Source of the DNA: Solibacillus palustris
GTDB lineage: Bacteria; Bacillota; Bacilli; Bacillales_A; Planococcaceae
Assembly (NCBI RefSeq): GCF_022549215.1
Contig: NZ_JAKZFC010000004.1
Location: 62,001 to 126,000 of the forward strand
DNA length: 64,000 nt
Direction of reading: 5' to 3'
Shown: piece after piece, positions 20,292 through 28,580 of the stretch
Layout of the letters: each line of letters opens with the position of its first letter
Position numbering within the stretch: the first letter of the stretch is position 1
Made by a program: the position numbers and the translations under genes
The notes under the pieces: generated by a model
The model's input: the letters and a program-made list of their open reading frames with translations, nothing else
Database searches by the model: none
What the model was told of the DNA's origin: nothing

Positions 20292-20334
20292 AAAAAGTAC
20301 AATTTTTATGCAAAGAGAAATTGTACTTTTTTTA
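20292..20334 (+). terminator. Terminator of sigV-rsiV
   Basis: AAAAAGTACAATTT ... AAATTGTACTTTTT forms a 14-base-pair stem followed by more T residues. The rest of the gap to 20504 shows no gene. Confidence 0.88.
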
Positions 20335-20504
20335 GAACGACGTTTAAATAAAGATACTCTTTGTTATACTCAACACTTGGAGATGAGCTAATAAATGTAT
20401 AAATAACCCAATAATTTAACAAGGAATACAATATTTTCTAATTTATTTATGTTATAATTGTTTTTGTTCTATGCATATTTATATATTTGTAAGGGGATGA
20501 ACTC

Positions 20505-21857
20505 ATGAATAAATTAACAAAAACAGCTTTTGCAACAACAATAGGGGCATCGTTACTATTAACGTCCGTAGTGCCGTTAGTAAAAGCAGAACAATTAATG
20601 CCGAGCATTAGCGATTGGGCAATTGAAACGTTAAATGAAGGGGAAAAATACGGGATTTTCCCACTTGAATGGTATTATGAAGATTTTCAAACTGCCATTT
20701 CTCAAGAGCGATTAAATACATTATTACAATTAACAGAAGAGAAAATAGCCTCTCTTGAATTAGAAAAAAATGCGCAATTCAAACCAGCTGTAGTAAAAGG
20801 TAATAATACGCGTGGTGATATTGTTAATCGTTTATATAATATTGCTGCTCAGTATAATATTGGTTCAGGGAAAGACCCAGTTACAGATTTGCAGCAACGT
20901 AATGTATTGCGTGGATCTGGAACAGGGCTGATGCTTGAAGAGAAGGCAACAACACAGCAGGCTGTCATTTTTGCCATTCGTTTAATTCAGAATGTTTATG
21001 AGCAAGCAAACGCTGGAGCCAAGGGAGTTGCTTGGGTAGTAGCGGACGAAGATACGACAGTTTATTTATTAGGCTCGATTCATCTAGGCGTGCCAGATAT
21101 GTATCCAATGCATAAAAAGCTAACAAATGCCTTTAATGAATCACAAGGTTTATTTGTAGAAGCGAATATCGTAGATCCAGAAGGTATGGAATACTATATG
21201 GAAAAAGCGATATATGAAGAAGGCAAATCTATAAAAGACGATATTAGTGAAGAAGCGTATGCCAAGCTACAAGAAGTTGCTGAGCTGCTAGAGATGCCAA
21301 TCGAAGAACTGGAAACAATGAAGCCATGGTTAATTACTAATAATTTTTCAACATTAGCGATGGATGGAGCATTTGGTTTATCGGTTGAGGAAATGGCAAT
21401 GCATGGAATCGATATGCAGTTTTTACTAAAGGCTTATTTACAGCAAAAGCCGATTTATGAGCTAGAGGGTGTCAATGCACAGGTTGATATGTTTGATGGA
21501 TTATCAAAAGAAGCACAAGAAGAATCTCTAGTTGGTGTGCTTGATAGCATTTTAGAGCCAGTAGAACAAACGGATGAAGACATTGCATTACTGTCAGAAT
21601 GGTTTATGAACTGGAAAGTTGGAGATGTTGATAAATTCGCGAAGAGCTTAACTGAAGTCGAAGGCGATGAATCAGAATATAATAAAATGCTATTCGGTAA
21701 ACGTGACGAAAACATGGCGAATTCGATTGTGGAAGTCCTTAAAAATGAACCAGGTAAATTCTTTGTCGTTGTTGGGGCAGGACATTTCTTAGTCGATAAA
21801 AATATTCGCTACCATTTAGAGCAAGCTGGATATAGTGTAACACCATTTTACGAATAA
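20505..21857 (+). CDS. Exported TraB/GumN-family protein (Tiki-like)
   Basis: 450 residues with a signal peptide (about 1-28, ending VKAEQ). An SLH-like helical N-terminal half (SDWAIETLNEGEKYGIFP, about 30-160) is followed by a TraB/GumN domain (about 172-450). The TraB hallmarks are present: the first GSIH motif (LLGSIHLGVPDMYP) and the late GxGH motif (VVGAGHFLVDKNI), plus internal glutamates. The fold is related to erythromycin esterase and Tiki metalloproteases. Bacterial members are suspected metal-dependent peptidases, not firmly assigned. Monocistronic. Confidence 0.83.
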   Translation: MNKLTKTAFATTIGASLLLTSVVPLVKAEQLMPSISDWAIETLNEGEKYGIFPLEWYYEDFQTAISQERLNTLLQLTEEKIASLELEKNAQFKPAVVKGNNTRGDIVNRLYNIAAQYNIGSGKDPVTDLQQRNVLRGSGTGLMLEEKATTQQAVIFAIRLIQNVYEQANAGAKGVAWVVADEDTTVYLLGSIHLGVPDMYPMHKKLTNAFNESQGLFVEANIVDPEGMEYYMEKAIYEEGKSIKDDISEEAYAKLQEVAELLEMPIEELETMKPWLITNNFSTLAMDGAFGLSVEEMAMHGIDMQFLLKAYLQQKPIYELEGVNAQVDMFDGLSKEAQEESLVGVLDSILEPVEQTDEDIALLSEWFMNWKVGDVDKFAKSLTEVEGDESEYNKMLFGKRDENMANSIVEVLKNEPGKFFVVVGAGHFLVDKNIRYHLEQAGYSVTPFYE

Positions 21858-21875
21858 CATTTCTCCATTGTAACA

Positions 21876-21915
21876 AGCTCCAAAGCATGATATTAACTAT
21901 GCTTTGGAGCTTTTG
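21876..21915. terminator. Convergent bidirectional terminator
   Basis: AGCTCCAAAGCAT ... ATGCTTTGGAGCT (21876-21911) then TTTT; it lies between convergent genes, 18 bases from the TraB stop. Confidence 0.9.
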
Positions 21916-21919
21916 TGAT

Positions 21920-23287
21920 TTAAATAAGTTTATATGGGTTCAATATATTTTTTGGGTCAAGTGCATGCTTGATTGCTTTCATTGCTGCAAGTGCATTGCC
22001 ATGCTCTTGTTGCTGATATTCCATTTTTCCAACACCAACTCCATGTTCGCCAGTACAAGTACCCCCGATAGACAAAGCATATTCTACAATTTTTTTATTG
22101 TATTGCTTCGCTCGTGTAACCTCATCTGCATGATTCAAATCAATCATTATTAACGCATGGAAGTTGCCATCGCCTACATGGCCAGTCAGCCCTCCAATTA
22201 AACCGCTCACTTCTAACTCTTTGCGCGCAAACTCAATCGCATTTGCTAATTCGTTAATTGGCACACAAACATCGGTAGACATAAGCTTTTTACCGGGATT
22301 GGCATGAATAAATGCGTACGCTAAATTATGGCGTGCATTCCATAATTGATTACGGGCGGCGGTGTCCGATTCAAATTGTATATGGGAACAACCAAAATCT
22401 TGTAAAATTTCCGTAGCAAATTCTATATCCTGTTGTAAACCAGCTTCATTGCCGTGAAATTCTAAAAATAATGTAGGCTGTTCTGGATAATCTGTTTCAC
22501 TATATTGATTTACCATACGGATTGATGCAGGGTCTACCAACTCAACACGACCAATTGGAATCCCTGCATGTTTTATTGCAGTAACAGCTTGCACCGCAAT
22601 ATTGGTTGAAGAAAATACTGCACGGCCAGCCACTTCATGTTCTGGAATACCATATACACGCAAGGTAAGCTCTGTAATACAGCCTAATATTCCTTCTGAT
22701 CCAACAAACAAGCCATTCAAATGCAAACCTGACGAAGATTTAGCAGCCGAATTACCTGTATGAATAATGTCGCCATTCGCCAAAACAACCTCTAAATCAC
22801 GCACTTGATCGCGCATAACCCCATAACGTACCGCCGTCGTACCACTAGCATTTGTAGCAGCCATTCCACCTAATGAAGCATCTGCGCCAGGGTCAACTGA
22901 GAAAAATAAGCCATGCTTTTTAAGCGCTTGATTTAGTTGAGAGCGAGTGACACCAGGTTGTACTTTTACGAGTAAATTTTCAGGTTCAATGGCTAAAATC
23001 GCATTCATTTCATTAAAATCAATAGAAATACCACCATTGTATGGAATGATATGACCTTCCAAACTCGAACCGCGTCCAAATGGAATGACGGGAACTTCAT
23101 ACGTATTTGCTATTTTTAAAATGTCACTAACCTCTTGTGTTGAGCGAGGAAAAACAACTAAATCTGGTAATGCGGGTACGTGATAGGATTCGTCTTGTCC
23201 ATGTTGAGCACGAATAATGTCATTATCAGAAACTTGTTCAGGCGTTAAGAAAGCAAGTAACTCAACTTTTATTTGTTCATAATGCAT
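21920..23287 (-). CDS. FAD-binding oxidase, GlcD / D-lactate dehydrogenase type
   Basis: VAO/PCMH-fold flavoprotein of 455 residues oxidising a 2-hydroxy acid such as D-lactate or glycolate. The FAD-binding domain shows PFGRGSSLEGH and VDPGADASLGGMAATNASGTTAVRYG. The C-terminal FAD-oxidase domain shows GGLTGHVGDGNFHALI with a metal-type His, and GGTCTGEHGVGVGKM. Neither the GlcE nor the GlcF iron-sulfur subunit is adjacent, so it may act alone like YsfC-type proteins. ATG at 23287 has SD GGGGG at 7 bases and replaces a longer frame starting at 23323. Confidence 0.87.
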   Translation of the reverse strand: MHYEQIKVELLAFLTPEQVSDNDIIRAQHGQDESYHVPALPDLVVFPRSTQEVSDILKIANTYEVPVIPFGRGSSLEGHIIPYNGGISIDFNEMNAILAIEPENLLVKVQPGVTRSQLNQALKKHGLFFSVDPGADASLGGMAATNASGTTAVRYGVMRDQVRDLEVVLANGDIIHTGNSAAKSSSGLHLNGLFVGSEGILGCITELTLRVYGIPEHEVAGRAVFSSTNIAVQAVTAIKHAGIPIGRVELVDPASIRMVNQYSETDYPEQPTLFLEFHGNEAGLQQDIEFATEILQDFGCSHIQFESDTAARNQLWNARHNLAYAFIHANPGKKLMSTDVCVPINELANAIEFARKELEVSGLIGGLTGHVGDGNFHALIMIDLNHADEVTRAKQYNKKIVEYALSIGGTCTGEHGVGVGKMEYQQQEHGNALAAMKAIKHALDPKNILNPYKLI

Positions 23288-23408
23288 AACATTGCCCCCA
23301 ATAATCGTAATGTACGTCAACAATAACGAAATTTCTTGAAATTGTAAATGTGTTTCTGAATTTTCTTGATATTAAGGATTGTATATTTATTGAAATAATA
23401 ATAAAATT

Positions 23409-23437
23409 TTCAACCATCATACATTTCGCCTCGTTAT
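23409..23437 (+). promoter_or_regulatory. Candidate ECF promoter for the second sigma/anti-sigma pair
   Basis: TTCAACC (AAC at 23412-23414), 17 bases, then CGTTAT (23432-23437), 24 bases before the sigma gene start. The AAC / CGTT pattern and spacing fit ECF autoregulation. Confidence 0.5.
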
Positions 23438-23461
23438 ACTAAATAGAAGGGAGTGAAAACC

Positions 23462-23977
23462 GTGAATGAACAGCAGCTCGACTTACTAATGAAACAACAT
23501 AGTGCGCAACTTCTGCGCATTGCCTATTATTACACGAAAAATTTACATACAGCTGAAGACATTGTGCAGGATGTGTTTATAAAGTTTTATCATTTGAGGC
23601 AGCCCATAGATCCGACAATAACCGAACGATATTTAATAAAAATGACAGTCAATAAAGCGAAGGACTATTTAAAAAGCTGGCATTATCAGCGACTCGTTTT
23701 TCAAGAAAAATGGCTGTCTTTAAAAACTTCTCAACAGGATGCACTCATCGTGCGTGATGAGGAACAGCTAATAAGTGATGCGGTACTAAACTTACCAATG
23801 AAAGAGCGAGAAATTGTTGCGTATTACTATCTAGAAGGGTTGACGTTAAAGGCAATTTCGGAGCTTCTTCAAATTAATGAAAATACATTAAAATCACGGC
23901 TAGTAAAAGCAAGAAAGCTATTAAGAGTGCAATTACAAGAAGTGGAATGGGAGGTGTTAAAGGATGACACGTTATAA
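23462..23977 (+). CDS. ECF RNA polymerase sigma factor
   Basis: 171-residue group IV sigma factor. Region 2 (about residues 10-75) includes YYYTKNLHTAEDIVQDVFIKFY, and region 4 (about 105-160) includes LPMKEREIVAYYYLEGLTLKAI and the recognition segment NENTLKSRLVKARKLL. The subfamily is not recognised. GTG 23462 has SD AAGGGAG at 8 bases; an in-frame GTG at 23453 sits on the SD itself. The next gene overlaps by 14 bases and encodes a membrane protein that is its probable anti-sigma partner. Confidence 0.88.
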   Translation: MNEQQLDLLMKQHSAQLLRIAYYYTKNLHTAEDIVQDVFIKFYHLRQPIDPTITERYLIKMTVNKAKDYLKSWHYQRLVFQEKWLSLKTSQQDALIVRDEEQLISDAVLNLPMKEREIVAYYYLEGLTLKAISELLQINENTLKSRLVKARKLLRVQLQEVEWEVLKDDTL

Positions 23978-25256
23978 ATTAAAACAAGTAAAGCAAACTG
24001 ATGAAATCGAACAGCGTATACGACAAAAGGTGCAGCAGCAAATTAGCCAACCAAAGCGACAACGCAATTTTCTTATTCCGATATTAACGATCGTCGTAAG
24101 TACAGCCCTTATCTTTTTACTCATTCAGCTATTAACACCGATTGACACACGACACAATACAGCAAGCAAGCCAACCTTAATGAATATTTTTCACGAAATA
24201 GAAGGAGATGGCGTCACCTATAATCAAAATTATATGGCTTTCGATATGCAGCATATAAGAACACTTAAATATTATAAAGAAGTTCCATATACCGAATTTT
24301 TACAAAAGACCAACGTGAGTACAATTGATATTCCTACACCATTTCAAGTAAAGGATGGCAACGTAATTGCAGTCAATGATGGGTATTTTACCGAACTTCA
24401 ATTCCATTTTCCACACGAAGAAGAGTTTATCAATATTTCGATGTCAAGAACATACTTTGAACCAATCGATTATGACACGCTTGCTGCAACACCAGCAGAT
24501 GCTTACGGAACACCGATTGAGCTAGAGCGCTTAAATCCTTCGACAACACTAGTAAAAAAATTTTTAGAGGGTAATGGGGGATTAGTGTACACGTATTATT
24601 CTTATGATGAAGAGAATAATAGCGTTCATTTGACAGCGACGACTGCTAATGAATTTTATACGATTGCAGATGGCTATATTTATTACATCGGATTTAGTGA
24701 AAATAGCTCGTTATCAAAAACACAAATGACGGAATTCGTGAAAACTTTTATTGAACACAATGAATTTAAAACGCTAGAATTCGAACAAGCAACATATGAA
24801 GCTTCATGGCTTACTCGTGGTGGAAAAACAATGCTCATTTGTTTAGTAATCGCGATTGTCAGTTTAGTGGGTGTGCCGCTACTCATACAGAAACGTTCGC
24901 AAAAGGTACAAAAAATGGTATGGTCACTCGTATGGATTGTCATTCAAACGCCAATTTTGACATGGCTTATTGGTTTTTCCGTAGGCACGTTGTATCGTGA
25001 CGGTTTTGCCGCTATTGGTATGATGTTGATCACATTCCCATCATTACTGATTCTCGGGATACTAATCATCATTTTTGCAAACAAAAACCGAATAACATGG
25101 CTGGTCATCCTGCATGTTCTTACATTTGTCTTTGCTTTTAGTACGTCGATATGGAACGAAATCGGTCATAATACAGAAAATGATGCAGCAATGTATGATT
25201 TCCCTGTACCGAACTCAACCGAACTCGACTCGACAAAAACCATCAGTCATGAATAG
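23964..25256 (+). CDS. Probable membrane anti-sigma factor with extra C-terminal TM bundle
   Basis: 430 residues. A basic cytoplasmic N-terminus of about 35 residues is followed by a membrane helix (about 38-58). Next comes an extracellular domain of about 210 residues with no recognised family, then four hydrophobic segments (about 286-305, 315-335, 340-370, 375-395) and a short polar tail. The position directly after an ECF sigma gene with a 14-base overlap argues for anti-sigma function. The C-terminal multi-span part is unusual for such proteins and could be a sensor or a permease-like module. No conserved zinc HxxxCxxC motif is seen. Confidence 0.65.
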   Translation: MTRYKLKQVKQTDEIEQRIRQKVQQQISQPKRQRNFLIPILTIVVSTALIFLLIQLLTPIDTRHNTASKPTLMNIFHEIEGDGVTYNQNYMAFDMQHIRTLKYYKEVPYTEFLQKTNVSTIDIPTPFQVKDGNVIAVNDGYFTELQFHFPHEEEFINISMSRTYFEPIDYDTLAATPADAYGTPIELERLNPSTTLVKKFLEGNGGLVYTYYSYDEENNSVHLTATTANEFYTIADGYIYYIGFSENSSLSKTQMTEFVKTFIEHNEFKTLEFEQATYEASWLTRGGKTMLICLVIAIVSLVGVPLLIQKRSQKVQKMVWSLVWIVIQTPILTWLIGFSVGTLYRDGFAAIGMMLITFPSLLILGILIIIFANKNRITWLVILHVLTFVFAFSTSIWNEIGHNTENDAAMYDFPVPNSTELDSTKTISHE

Positions 25257-25302
25257 AGTTGAGATCAGGTAAGTTGCATTTCTCACCCGTATTAAAAAAC
25301 GT

Positions 25303-25336
25303 AACCGCGCTCCTCGTAAATGAGAAGCGCGGTTTT
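25303..25336. terminator. Convergent terminator
   Basis: AACCGCGCT...AGCGCGGTT with inner CTC/GAG pairing, then TTTTTT on plus and a T run on minus. It ends both the sigma operon and the small membrane gene at 25338. Confidence 0.9.
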
Positions 25337-25337
25337 T

Positions 25338-25676
25338 TCAGCTTTGTAGCATGGCCATAATCGGCTTACCGATCACCATAAACACAATATAAATCCCAAG
25401 CGCACTTAGTACGGCTTGACCTGGCTTCCAAATGCTTGAGAAATAAAATACTAGGCTTGTAAACAGCACCATACCAATCGCACCGAAAATCGCATTTTGC
25501 TGCACAAGCTGAAATGTTTCCGCCGTCATGCTTTTCATTTGCAGGCGCATATTAAGCAGCGTTAAAATCGGCAACAGTGTAATAACACCCGATAAAAAAT
25601 GCAAGTTCGAACGACTTAACCATGAAGCAAGCAGCATCACGGTGCCGCCAATAATAAATTGAATAATGTAAAACAC
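25338..25676 (-). CDS. Small GlpM/DUF3147-like membrane protein
   Basis: 112 residues with about four hydrophobic helices (5-22, 27-45, 60-80, 85-105). The pattern of an N-terminal FIIGGTVMLLASWLS helix, then an SGVITLLPILTL segment, then FGAIGMVLFTSLVFY resembles the GlpM family of small inner-membrane proteins. The molecular function of that family is unclear. It stands alone on the minus strand, converging on the second anti-sigma gene. Confidence 0.6.
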   Translation of the reverse strand: MFYIIQFIIGGTVMLLASWLSRSNLHFLSGVITLLPILTLLNMRLQMKSMTAETFQLVQQNAIFGAIGMVLFTSLVFYFSSIWKPGQAVLSALGIYIVFMVIGKPIMAMLQS

Positions 25677-25810
25677 TCAATAACTCCCTCAATTCCACTA
25701 AAATACAATTACTATATCGTAGTGAGAATGTTTGCACAATAGTATTTACTACGGAATAGCAACAAAGCCAACATGAAAGAAATAACCAAACAATTTTTAG
25801 CAAAATTTTG

Positions 25811-26264
25811 CTCGCTCATATTAAAAAAGTCCATTTAACGACCGGCTATTAACAAGCACGAATTATTGAAGACTTAAATGTGTCGATACCTGAAGGCAAG
25901 GTGACGACGATTATTGGTCCGAATGGTTGTGGAAAATCAACATTATTAAAAACGCTTGGTCGTATTTTAAAAAAAGAGCGTGGAGATATTTTTCTTCAAT
26001 AAGAAAATATGAATTCAATGTCTACAAAAGAAATCGCAAAAAAATTAGCACTCCTTGCACAATCACCTTCTGCACCTGGGCAATTAAAGGTGCATGAATT
26101 GATTGCTTATGGCCGTTATCCGCTCCGTAAAAATGTCGATCGCCTAACAAAAGAAGACGTTGAAAAAATCAACTGGGCGATGGAAGTTACACAAACAATC
26201 GAATTTCGTGAACGTGAAATCGCAGCATTATCAGGGGGGCAGCGTCAGCGTGTGTGGCTTACAA
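25811..26264 (+). pseudogene. Broken siderophore ABC transporter ATPase (FecE/FhuC type)
   Basis: One frame encodes a recognisable iron-siderophore ATPase: an N-terminal fragment HIKKVHLTTGY, then RIIEDLNVSIPEGKVTTII, Walker A GPNGCGKST, GRILKKERGDIFL, TKEIAKKLALLAQSPSAPG, LIAYGRYPLRKN, and signature LSGGQRQRV. It carries two in-frame TAA stops (near 25850 and 25998), lacks a start, and ends abruptly right after the signature, before Walker B. The downstream sequence belongs to a different gene, so a deletion joined them. Non-functional. Confidence 0.85.
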
Positions 26265-26546
26265 CACCCGCTTGTATTTACAAAATATGTAGCACTAAGC
26301 CCATCGATTTGGTGGAACGATCACGAATCACTAGGCATTTTACAAAGTACCGATTTACAAAATCCAGCACCACTTTATATTACAGTTGGTGGTGAGGAAG
26401 GCGATATTGTTGACGATGCACAAAAATTCCATGAAATTGCCCACACAAAAGGCATTCAAAGTGAGTTTTATGTCGCAGAATGTGAAAATCATGCGTCGAT
26501 TATACCGACAACAATGAGCCGTGTATTACGATTTATAAAGGCATAA
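26262..26546 (+). pseudogene. C-terminal fragment of a siderophore esterase (alpha/beta hydrolase)
   Basis: Just after the ATPase signature, the third frame reads as the C-terminal third of a Fes/BesA-like siderophore hydrolase: HPLVFTKYVALSPSIWW, then PAPLYITVGGEEGDIVDD, and CENHASIIPTTMSRVLRFI with the expected catalytic His. The N-terminal part with the nucleophile Ser is missing. With the ATPase fragment this records a deletion that removed most of a siderophore uptake and processing locus. Confidence 0.8.
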
Positions 26547-26555
26547 TGATGTAGG

Positions 26556-26587
26556 AAAAAGGCTTTTGCTTCGGTAAAAGCCTTTTT
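26556..26587 (+). terminator. Terminator of the former siderophore operon
   Basis: AAAAAGGCTTTT ... AAAAGCCTTTTT, nine bases after the esterase stop; kept although the operon is dead. Confidence 0.85.
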
Positions 26588-26778
26588 GAAGATTCGAAAT
26601 AGTGGAATGTATTTCTGGAGAGAAAGTAATACGAAGCAAGGTTTATACCAAACAGAGCATCTAAAAGAAGCAATAGACCAAGAGAAACGTAATTCTACAA
26701 AATATTGCGAAATTCTCGTAATAAAATGTAAAGAGCCAAATGACACCACTCGCGCTAGTATGTTGCGAGTTTTTTTTA
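26588..26778 (+). other. Unassigned stretch ending in a terminator
   Basis: An open frame of 74 codons (26586-26810) runs through this interval but has no SD and no recognised similarity. A compact hairpin ACTCGC/GCGAGT (26748-26770) followed by eight T residues ends inside it. A short untranslated RNA or the tail of a lost gene is possible. Confidence 0.3.
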
Positions 26779-26875
26779 CTAAAGAAAAACTTCCAAAATT
26801 TCAGAGTTAATACTGTTGTAAATGTAAAAAATAGTGTACGATATTTACGTTACAAATAATGCAAGCAGGTGAATC

Positions 26876-27637
26876 ATGAAAAAATTACAATTAAGCTTAT
26901 TGTTATTAAGCACAACAATTTTATTAGCAGGTTGTCAAAGCGTTGAAAATAAGGAAGGCTTCTTCTATGGAACGTTTGTTAAGCCGATGAACTGGGCACT
27001 CGATACATTAGGAAATGCCTTTGATGGTAGCTACGGTTTAACAATTATCGCCATTACATTAATTGTTCGTTTAATCTTACTACCATTTATGTTGAAAACT
27101 TATAAGAGTCAATCCGAAATGAAAGTAAAAATGGACAGAGTTCGTCCGCAAATGACTGACATTCAGACGCGATTGAAAGAAGCAAAAACGCAAGAAGAAA
27201 AAATGAGCGTTCAACAAGAAATGATGGCCTTATACAAAGAGCATAATTTAAACCCATTAAATGTAGGGTGCTTACCGACGCTTATCCAAATGCCAATCGT
27301 AATGGGACTTTATTTTGCAATTTTGAATTCGACTGAAATTAAAACGCACTCGTTCTTATGGTTTGACCTTGGTTCTCCTGATTTAATCATGACGGCAATT
27401 GCAGGTATTGTCTACTTCATCCAAGCAAGAGTATCATTACAGACCGTTCCAGAAGCGCAAAAGGCACAAATGAAATTAATGATCTATATTTCGCCAATTA
27501 TGATTGTGTTTATTTCATTATCATCTATGGCTGCACTTCCATTGTATTGGGCAGTGGGAGGAGCATTTTTAATTATCCAAACGTATATAGGAAGAAAGCT
27601 ATATCCACCAGCACCTGTTGCAGAAAAAAATGAATAA
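26876..27637 (+). CDS. yidC: Membrane protein insertase YidC2 (YqjG/Oxa1 family)
   Basis: 253-residue lipoprotein-type YidC with lipobox LAGC (Cys near residue 19) and five membrane segments. The conserved Arg in the hydrophilic groove lies in IIAITLIVRLILLPF. A cytoplasmic coiled hairpin with MKVKMDRVRPQM and the core motif PTLIQMPIVMGLYFAI follow. It inserts membrane proteins with or without SecYEG. The gene is not beside rpmH-rnpA, so it is probably the second paralogue. No MifM-like stalling ORF with a membrane segment was found upstream. Confidence 0.93.
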   Translation: MKKLQLSLLLLSTTILLAGCQSVENKEGFFYGTFVKPMNWALDTLGNAFDGSYGLTIIAITLIVRLILLPFMLKTYKSQSEMKVKMDRVRPQMTDIQTRLKEAKTQEEKMSVQQEMMALYKEHNLNPLNVGCLPTLIQMPIVMGLYFAILNSTEIKTHSFLWFDLGSPDLIMTAIAGIVYFIQARVSLQTVPEAQKAQMKLMIYISPIMIVFISLSSMAALPLYWAVGGAFLIIQTYIGRKLYPPAPVAEKNE

Positions 27638-27643
27638 ACGTTT

Positions 27644-27680
27644 AAGACTACTGGCTAAACTGTCGGTAGTCTTTTTATTT
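27644..27680 (+). terminator. Terminator after yidC2
   Basis: AAGACTAC ... GTAGTCTT stem (27644-27672) then a T-rich tail. Confidence 0.85.
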
Positions 27681-27785
27681 TGTGGAAATGAAAGGATAAG
27701 TTTTTCAATAAAATCTACATTAGAAAAGATGTAAAAACGCGGAAAAGCAGCAATAATTGTGCTTTGAAATGACTTTATAAAAGTT

Positions 27786-27802
27786 AGTTACTTTTTGTAA
27801 CT
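27786..27802. promoter_or_regulatory. Palindromic operator 1 upstream of the FMN reductase gene
   Basis: AGTTAC-TTTTT-GTAACT is a perfect 6-base-arm palindrome lying just upstream of the -35 box. This style is typical of operators for HxlR/MarR-type redox repressors such as YodB relatives. Confidence 0.5.
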
Positions 27803-27808
27803 TATTTG

Positions 27809-27837
27809 TTGACACATACTTTGCGACGTGATATATT
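27809..27837 (+). promoter_or_regulatory. SigA-type promoter of the FMN reductase gene
   Basis: TTGACA (27809-27814), a 17-base spacer, then TATATT (27832-27837). Near-consensus vegetative promoter, flanked by two palindromes. Confidence 0.75.
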
Positions 27838-27843
27838 TATCTC

Positions 27844-27864
27844 GAATTTAAAATAATTAAATTC
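27844..27864. promoter_or_regulatory. Palindromic operator 2 over the transcription start
   Basis: GAATTTAA-AATAA-TTAAATTC, with the preceding TATCTC, recalls MhqR-type TATCTCGAA half-sites. It lies just after the -10 box, so a bound repressor would block initiation. Confidence 0.5.
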
Positions 27865-27897
27865 AAGGTAAAATATTTAAATGAGGTGACTTAAGTC

Positions 27898-28488
27898 ATG
27901 AGCTTTTTCAATAAATTATTTGGTAAACACAAAGAGGAGGATTTACAAATGACACAAACATTAAACATCGGGATTATTATCGGTTCAACTCGTGAAGGAC
28001 GCGTATCTCCACAAGTAGCTGCATGGGTAAAAGAAGTAGCTGACAAACGAGGCGATGCAAATTATACAATTATCGACATCGCGGATTACAACTTACCATT
28101 TCTAGGAACGGCTGATGCACCAGGCGCAGCAGATTGGTCTAAAGCGGTTGGCGAACAAGATGGATTCGTATTTATCGTACAAGAATATAATCACTCAATT
28201 ACAGGGGCACTTAAAAACGCATTAGATTACTTACGTGTGGAATGGAACAATAAAGCAGCTGGTATCGTTTCGTACGGTTCAGTTGGTGGAGCACGTGCAG
28301 CCGAGCATTTACGCGGTATTTTAGGGGAATTATTGGTAGCAGATGTACGCGTACATCCAGCATTATCATTATTTACAGATTTTGAAAATGGTACAAAATT
28401 CACTCCGAAAGATGTACAAAAGGATTCTGTAAACCAAATGTTAGATCAAGTAATTCCATGGTCAACAGCGTTAAAAACGATTCGATAA
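27898..28488 (+). CDS. NADPH-dependent FMN reductase (flavodoxin fold, quinone/azo/chromate type)
   Basis: Flavodoxin-like oxidoreductase. It has the FMN phosphate-binding loop GSTREGRVS, the EYNHSITGALKNALDYL segment, and YGSVGGARAAEHLR, as in the YwqN/ChrR/azobenzene reductase group. Two starts are credible. ATG 27898 (196 residues; SD GAGGTGA) adds a 17-residue basic/acidic leader MSFFNKLFGKHKEEDLQ. ATG 27949 (179 residues; very strong SD GAGGAGG) matches the usual family start. The palindromic operators and the nitroreductase gene next to it suggest a role against quinones or other electrophiles. Confidence 0.85.
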   Translation: MSFFNKLFGKHKEEDLQMTQTLNIGIIIGSTREGRVSPQVAAWVKEVADKRGDANYTIIDIADYNLPFLGTADAPGAADWSKAVGEQDGFVFIVQEYNHSITGALKNALDYLRVEWNNKAAGIVSYGSVGGARAAEHLRGILGELLVADVRVHPALSLFTDFENGTKFTPKDVQKDSVNQMLDQVIPWSTALKTIR

Positions 28489-28506
28489 TATGGTAGAATA
28501 GTGAAT

Positions 28507-28550
28507 GGAATGTCCGAAAGGATTTTTCGTGACAACCCATTCCTATTTTT
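28507..28550 (+). terminator. Probable terminator between the two oxidoreductase genes
   Basis: GGAATG ... CATTCC outer arms with inner CGAAA/TTTCG pairing (28507-28543), then TATTTTT. Confidence 0.6.
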
Positions 28551-28580
28551 CATACATAATATATAAAGTGAGGGGTTAAG

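Noticed and set aside
21887-22153. Plus-strand 88-codon ORF inside the FAD oxidase gene
   Set aside because: Antisense to a strongly conserved oxidase and starts in the terminator.
26586-26810. 74-codon ORF upstream of yidC2 as a MifM-like stalling sensor
   Set aside because: It lacks any membrane segment and SD, and a terminator hairpin lies inside it, so it does not fit MifM.
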